Positions 22,220-26,202 of a stretch of 26,202 nt of DNA are shown here, one piece after another. Each line of letters opens with the position of its first letter. The first letter of the stretch is position 1. The stretch is from Flavobacteriales bacterium UBA5081 (GTDB lineage: Bacteria > Bacteroidota > Bacteroidia > Flavobacteriales_E > Vicingaceae). The stretch lies in contig DIAJ01000001.1 of assembly GCA_002415785.1 (NCBI GenBank), forward strand, positions 45,726-71,927, in the 5' to 3' direction. Below the pieces are notes generated by a model. The model was not told the DNA's origin and ran no database searches. It saw only the letters and a list, made by a program, of their open reading frames with translations. A program made the translations under genes and the position numbers.

Positions 22220-23260
22220 TCACTTTAATTGATTGAACTTTGTTTTCTTCTTAATGAAGACATCAATGACTAAACTCTTTTTGTACCACCCTTTTAAATT
22301 TGGTTCGACAATATGTTTTCGTGATAGTTTTCGAGCTTTAAGCCACTTGTTCAAACCAATAATAAATTTAAAATCTCCGGCAATAATGGCTCTCAATTCA
22401 GTGAAGTTTCCTAAAAAAATAGCCCTTAAGGCAGCAAGCTGATCTAACATTATTCGAGCCGGTACCAACAGAATCATCTTCAAGACACTTAAGTTCTTAA
22501 CCATCATTATCAAGTTGTTTCTATAATTGTAATATAACTTAGAAAAGCTACCATAAGTTATAACACTGCCTCCAACATGATAAACAACCGATTGAGGTAC
22601 CACAAGAATTTTATATCCGGCATTTTTTACACGCCAGCATAAATCAATTTCTTCCATATGTGCATAAAACTCTTCGTCGAGCCCGCCGAGCTTGTGGAAA
22701 AGTTCTGAGCGGATTAGCATGCAAGCCCCAGACGCCCAAAAAATTTCACAAACATCTTCATACTGTTTTTTATCAGCTTCTATATGGTGAAAAATCCTTC
22801 CGCGACAAAAAGTGTAACAAAAGGCGTCTATAAACCCTCCTGAGGCACCAGCGTAATCAAACATCTCTGGCTTGGGTTCATGTAGTATTTTAGGCTGACA
22901 AACCCCTACCTTCTGATCTTTCTCAATTTCTTCCACCAAAGTTCCCAACCAATTTTCCGTAACTGCTACATCTGAATTTATGAGTACATAATACTCCGCC
23001 TTAATGTAAGGCAAAGATTCTTGATAACCATTAGCAAACCCATTATTCACATATATCCGGAATATTTCTACTTCAGGAAAATTCTCTGTAACATATGCCA
23101 CAGACTCATCGCTAGACCCATTGTCAACATAGACAGGTGTATAATCTTCATACTTTGTTTTAAGTATAGTAGGTAAAAACTTCTTCAAAAATTCAACACT
23201 ATTGTATCCCAAAACAACTACGGCTACTTTTTTACAGTGAATTTCTTCTGGTTGGGACAT
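22220..23260 (-). CDS. Family 2 glycosyltransferase
   Basis: The ATG at 23260 gives 346 aa; the frame is open to a TTG at 23296, but the domain begins a few residues after the ATG. The GT-A nucleotide-sugar fold starts at VAVVVLGYNSVEFL (12-25), with VYVDNGSSDES (43-53) and the divalent-metal region LINSDVAV (93-100). The acceptor-side motif is GGLDEEFYAHMEEIDLCWR (192-210). This layout matches WbbL-like rhamnosyltransferases and related polysaccharide GT2 enzymes that work at the inner membrane on a lipid-linked glycan. The C-terminal 90 residues are basic with hydrophobic helices (LKMILLVPARIMLDQLAAL), which suggests membrane association. It lies 73 bases after the SDR gene and probably uses a sugar made by the upstream genes; that link is inference. 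Confidence 0.88.
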   Translation of the reverse strand: MSQPEEIHCKKVAVVVLGYNSVEFLKKFLPTILKTKYEDYTPVYVDNGSSDESVAYVTENFPEVEIFRIYVNNGFANGYQESLPYIKAEYYVLINSDVAVTENWLGTLVEEIEKDQKVGVCQPKILHEPKPEMFDYAGASGGFIDAFCYTFCRGRIFHHIEADKKQYEDVCEIFWASGACMLIRSELFHKLGGLDEEFYAHMEEIDLCWRVKNAGYKILVVPQSVVYHVGGSVITYGSFSKLYYNYRNNLIMMVKNLSVLKMILLVPARIMLDQLAALRAIFLGNFTELRAIIAGDFKFIIGLNKWLKARKLSRKHIVEPNLKGWYKKSLVIDVFIKKKTKFNQLK

Positions 23261-23333
23261 GTTCGGTTCTTGATTCTGCTTTGAAATAAAAGTCAATTTA
23301 TTACTTTTTTATAAGTGGATTAATATTTATGCT

Positions 23334-24287
23334 TCACGAATAAATTCCTTTAGTAAGCCAATTGTGTAACTGATGAACCGTTTCTTCATAAGACATTGAC
23401 GGTACAAATCCGGTATCTTCTGTTAGTTTTTCTATAGAAAAGTCTTCGAGAGTTAATGAAATATCATTGTATTGAAATTTACCAAATTGCAACTCCTGAC
23501 TACTCGGATATAATTTTGCCATTATTTTAACATATTCTTTTAATGGTCTTGCTTCACCCGATCCAATCCAATACTCTTGATGTGGCTTACCTCTTTCTCC
23601 TATAAGTTTATAGGCACTTGCACAATCATAAGCACTAATTACATCAAAAATTTGTTCTCCGGTTGAAAAAATCAATTCATCACCATCAATTAGTTTTTGA
23701 AGTGTAACTTGTAAGAAAGAATCTTTATCATCATTCGGGCCCATTACATGAGAATTTGTTCCTATCATTAAGTCAACACCTTCTTCTTTAGCTAAAATCT
23801 TCAACAGCTTACGCGACCCCATTTTGGCTACTGAATAAACTACATGACGATTGTATTCGGTGTTTTTATGATAATCAAGTTGAAGATACTTAGACGTAAA
23901 TGCTTCCTCCATTGTGCCCACATGAACAAATCGACTACAACCTATTTTTTTTGCCACTTTAAGCGCATTTCCAGCCCAAGCTATGTTATTTATTTGATGT
24001 TCTATTTCAAGGTCAGAAAGTTTAGATTTTCCACCCCACGCAAAATTATAAAACACACAATCTTCACCGATCCACCCTGATTCTGCAACTCTTTCCGGTA
24101 GCATTTCAATTTCATTCATGTCTATCCGGCAATAGGTAAGTAAATTGTTTGGTTGAAGCCTTTTTTGATCAACTTCTGTCCAAGGTTTTCTTCCGAGCGC
24201 CAACACTTTGATATTATTGTCGATTAAAAGCTTTACCAGCGTTGAACCAATAAACCCAGTTGCACCTGTTATAATTGCACTTTTCAT
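23334..24287 (-). CDS. NAD-dependent epimerase/dehydratase (extended SDR), copy 1
   Basis: 317 aa. The Rossmann NAD(P) motif TGATGFIG (7-14) has all three glycines. The catalytic triad is T125 (VHVGTMEE), Y151 and K155 (YSVAK). The C-terminal substrate domain has WIGSGEARPLKEYV and a final FVPSMSYEETV...LHNWL stretch typical of nucleotide-sugar SDRs. It is probably a 4-ketoreductase or epimerase acting on the CDP-4-keto-6-deoxy sugar made upstream. It overlaps the previous SDR by four bases (ATGA), so translation is coupled. The two SDRs are recognisable paralogues that share KVLALGRK, AxKIGC, the GTGE/GSGE motif and the LTxEDF stretch. The exact reaction cannot be read from the sequence. Confidence 0.87.
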   Translation of the reverse strand: MKSAIITGATGFIGSTLVKLLIDNNIKVLALGRKPWTEVDQKRLQPNNLLTYCRIDMNEIEMLPERVAESGWIGEDCVFYNFAWGGKSKLSDLEIEHQINNIAWAGNALKVAKKIGCSRFVHVGTMEEAFTSKYLQLDYHKNTEYNRHVVYSVAKMGSRKLLKILAKEEGVDLMIGTNSHVMGPNDDKDSFLQVTLQKLIDGDELIFSTGEQIFDVISAYDCASAYKLIGERGKPHQEYWIGSGEARPLKEYVKIMAKLYPSSQELQFGKFQYNDISLTLEDFSIEKLTEDTGFVPSMSYEETVHQLHNWLTKGIYS

Positions 24288-25207
24288 TGATTAATATAAT
24301 TAAAGTTAGGTTTACTTGGTGTAAAGCCCGTGTCTTTACTTACATCTGAGCTATCAAAATCTTCCTTTGTTAGTATCAAGTTATCTAATGATGCTTTCCC
24401 TAGTGAATCAACTTTTTTTCCATGAATCTTCTGAGAGAATTCATGGAAAAATTCATGTAGTGTCATTGGCTCTCCTGTTCCAATAAAATAGTCAGATTTG
24501 TTTTTCCCACTATGACCTAAATGATAATACACCTTAGCACATTCCTCTTTGGATATAAAATCAAACAATTGATTATTCAATGGTGGATCAAATTTTTCCT
24601 GATTTATGATTTTCTTGAGTACATTATGTACATAGTTATCCATTTCTAAAGATTCGTCCACAATTACAGAAATACGCGTGTGTATATAATCGATTTTTTC
24701 TAGATACGCTAACAATAAGCACATATTCCGAGCGGTTACTTTTGCAGTACCATACACCCCCATATTAGAATGATAAGCTCGTTTAGTCCAATGTGAATTC
24801 AGATAATTCTCTACAAACTTTTCTTCCTGCGACCCGGCATTAATAAATTTTATACATCCTATCTTTTTAGCTATTACCAGGGTTTTTGAGGAATAAGTTA
24901 CATTGTTAAACTGTTCTTGAATTGATCCATCTGCAAGTCGCTCACTTCCACTCCAAGCAAAGTGATAAAAAACGCAATCTGAACCTACTGACCAGTTTAT
25001 TTCTTTCAACAACTGAGGTAGTTTTTCAACCTCAGACATTTCAAGTTGAATATATTTTAGATTGGGATGATCAGATAAGTGACTGATTTTTGAAACTCCT
25101 ATCTCCTTTCGACCTAAAGCAAGCACTTTAATATCATTATCCAAAAGACATTCGACAACTCCAGATGCAATTAATCCTGTTCCTCCTGTTACAATAGCTT
25201 TTTTCAT
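24284..25207 (-). CDS. NAD-dependent epimerase/dehydratase (extended SDR), copy 2, altered glycine motif
   Basis: 307 aa, paralogous to the SDR downstream. The nucleotide motif is TGGTGLIA (7-14): the third glycine of GxxGxxG is alanine at 14. The catalytic residues are kept: S126 (INAGSQEE), Y152 and K156 (YGTAK). FIGTGEPMTLHEFF in the C-terminal half matches the substrate domain of copy 1. The C-terminus is shorter by about ten residues and lacks the last helix. It is likely active, since GxxGxxA occurs in atypical extended SDRs, but a changed cofactor preference is possible. It begins 17 bases after the epimerase stop and ends in an ATGA overlap with copy 1. Together with the upstream dehydratase and epimerase it suggests sequential ketosugar processing; which SDR does which step is unknown. 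Confidence 0.83.
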   Translation of the reverse strand: MKKAIVTGGTGLIASGVVECLLDNDIKVLALGRKEIGVSKISHLSDHPNLKYIQLEMSEVEKLPQLLKEINWSVGSDCVFYHFAWSGSERLADGSIQEQFNNVTYSSKTLVIAKKIGCIKFINAGSQEEKFVENYLNSHWTKRAYHSNMGVYGTAKVTARNMCLLLAYLEKIDYIHTRISVIVDESLEMDNYVHNVLKKIINQEKFDPPLNNQLFDFISKEECAKVYYHLGHSGKNKSDYFIGTGEPMTLHEFFHEFSQKIHGKKVDSLGKASLDNLILTKEDFDSSDVSKDTGFTPSKPNFNYINQ

Positions 25208-25224
25208 GATTTTGAATATTGTTC

Positions 25225-25773
25225 CTACAGTTCAACGGCATAACTATCACTCCAATCTTTAGCTTTTTGATCTTTATCTGAAATAATAGAATGATCAATG
25301 GGCCATTTAATTTTATGAAAAGGATCATTCCATCGAAGTGTTCTTTCTGATTGAACCGCATAAGATGAACTTACCATATATAGAATTTCAGAGTCATCTG
25401 TTAAACTGATAAAGCCATGGGCGAAACCCTCCGGTACATAAACCATGTTCCTGTTTTCTTCAGAGAGTTCAACCCCATACCACTGTCCATATGTCTTGGA
25501 GTTCTTTCGAATATCTACCATTACATCCCATATAGCACCACGAAAACAACGTATTAATTTCGCCTCTGAATGCGGCGGGTATTGAAAGTGAAGCCCTCTT
25601 AGGGTTCCTTTATACTTACTAAAAGAGTTATTCATTTGAACCCAATTGGTCTTTAAATTGTGTTTACGAAACTCATCTTCACAGTAATATCTGGCAAAAA
25701 AACCTCTATCGTCTCCTTTTTTATCTAGAGAAATTAAATATGCACCTTCTAAACCAAGGGGGGTAAAAATCAT
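25225..25773 (-). CDS. RmlC-type 4-keto-6-deoxysugar 3,5-epimerase
   Basis: A 182-aa cupin of the dTDP-4-dehydrorhamnose 3,5-epimerase family. DDRGFFARYY (21-30), TLRGLHFQYPP (57-67, catalytic base H62), K72, WDVMVDIRKNS (82-92), VPEGFAHGF (113-121), Y138 and the C-terminal SDKD (165-168, D168 as the likely His partner) are all present, so an active enzyme is expected. The classical enzyme acts on dTDP sugars. Here the neighbour upstream is a CDP-glucose dehydratase, with which it overlaps by four bases (ATGA). No rmlA, rmlB or rmlD homologue is visible, so the substrate is more likely the CDP-linked 4-keto-6-deoxyglucose. It may epimerise C3, C5 or both. The family is very secure; the substrate is inferred. 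Confidence 0.88.
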   Translation of the reverse strand: MIFTPLGLEGAYLISLDKKGDDRGFFARYYCEDEFRKHNLKTNWVQMNNSFSKYKGTLRGLHFQYPPHSEAKLIRCFRGAIWDVMVDIRKNSKTYGQWYGVELSEENRNMVYVPEGFAHGFISLTDDSEILYMVSSSYAVQSERTLRWNDPFHKIKWPIDHSIISDKDQKAKDWSDSYAVEL

Positions 25774-26202
25774 GATGTGTATGTTTTTAGATCTTCATCT
25801 ATCAAATCCGCAGGATTTTCGCCAGCGTAAAATCGATCATACCACTGAATAGTTCTGAAGATTGAAGTTTCAAAATCCCATTTGGGGTTCCACTTCAACA
25901 ATTTTGAAGCTTTTTCAGTGGAAAGCGTAAGTAAAGTAGCCTCATGTAATTGATTTTCTTTCTGAGCATTCTCCCAACTTACATTGGTAACTTTTGAAGC
26001 AGCATTTAATAACTGTTCAACGGATTGAATAGAGTTTTTGTCAGGGCCAAAATTAAACGCTGATTGGTATTGCTCATCATCGTGAGCGTGAAGTAACTCT
26101 GCCAAAGTTAAATAGCCATGCAAAGACTCAAGCACATGTTGCCATGGTCTCACAGCATTAGGGTTTCTAACTGGAATTGCCTGCCCCTTTTGTTTATACC
26201 TG
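25770..26202 (-). CDS. rfbG: CDP-glucose 4,6-dehydratase, C-terminal part (cut by window edge)
   Basis: The frame is open to the window edge; 143 C-terminal residues are visible. They start RYKQKGQAIPVRNPNAVRPW. The signatures RNPNAVRPWQHVLESLHGYL and FNFGPD, followed by WNPKWDFETSIFRTIQWY, are those of RfbG/DdhB. This extended SDR converts CDP-D-glucose to CDP-4-keto-6-deoxy-D-glucose, the branch point for CDP-linked 6-deoxy and 3,6-dideoxy sugars. The catalytic and NAD motifs lie outside the window. A GTG in the visible part is internal valine, not a start. The cytidylyltransferase (rfbF) is expected just upstream but cannot be seen. The stop overlaps the start of the epimerase (25770-25773). 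Confidence 0.88.
   Translation of the reverse strand, partial: RYKQKGQAIPVRNPNAVRPWQHVLESLHGYLTLAELLHAHDDEQYQSAFNFGPDKNSIQSVEQLLNAASKVTNVSWENAQKENQLHEATLLTLSTEKASKLLKWNPKWDFETSIFRTIQWYDRFYAGENPADLIDEDLKTYTS

Noticed and set aside
23261..23296. TTG-initiated extension of the GT2 gene
   Set aside because: The extra 12 residues are polar and outside the fold; ATG at 23260 sits just before the domain.
25137..25361. 74-codon minus-strand frame across the epimerase/SDR junction
   Set aside because: It overlaps two well-supported genes in another frame and has no family resemblance.
25770..26153. Complete 127-aa protein starting with GTG at 26153
   Set aside because: The frame continues to the window edge with conserved RfbG residues (VRNPNA) upstream of the GTG, so this is the C-terminal part of a larger gene.

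Overview
The window is an AT-rich chromosomal segment of a member of the Bacteroidota, most likely the order Flavobacteriales. The evidence is a large secreted protein with a type B type IX secretion (gliding-motility) C-terminal domain, a PorP/SprF partner, a 7TMR-DISM/SpoIIE regulator, A-rich translation starts without Shine-Dalgarno sequences, and candidate promoters of the TTG / TAnnTTTG type. Genus cannot be read from the sequence. No rRNA, tRNA, CRISPR array, insertion sequence or phage gene was seen.

Layout. 1-371 is non-coding and carries short degenerate repeats. 372-9529 is mostly single-gene units: an exported Xaa-Pro aminopeptidase, a 7TM-SpoIIE phosphatase regulator (minus), a lipoprotein MsrA, a minus-strand pair (TMTC-like glycosyltransferase with TPRs, then a HEAT-like protein), a membrane fatty-acid desaturase, an unrecognised 126-aa protein and a small secreted beta-rich protein. 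The last three plus-strand genes each end in a convincing intrinsic terminator.

9594-17439 (minus) is a translationally coupled three-gene secretion/adhesion module: a 1526-aa SBBP/PKD-rich protein with a type B C-terminal domain, its PorP/SprF outer-membrane partner, and a periplasmic TPR-PD40-OmpA-like protein with an added DUF1573-like C-terminus. 17557-18399 (plus) is a BadF-type sugar kinase.

18426-21763 is a housekeeping block: an RsmI-like methyltransferase, a low-molecular-weight phosphatase and dnaA (all minus), and a divergent YbgC-type thioesterase. dnaA has its own terminator. Two closely similar dyads flank the thioesterase. I found no consensus DnaA boxes.

22220-26202 (minus) is part of a surface-polysaccharide locus. 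In transcription order it holds CDP-glucose 4,6-dehydratase (cut by the window edge), an RmlC-type epimerase, two tandem extended SDRs and a GT2 glycosyltransferase. These could make a CDP-linked 6-deoxyhexose and transfer it. Most junctions are ATGA overlaps or short gaps, so one operon is likely.

Start-site notes: two genes (17439 and 5275, both minus) appear to use TTG. For four others (9026, 12859, 19139, 23260) an internal ATG is preferred over the longest open frame.
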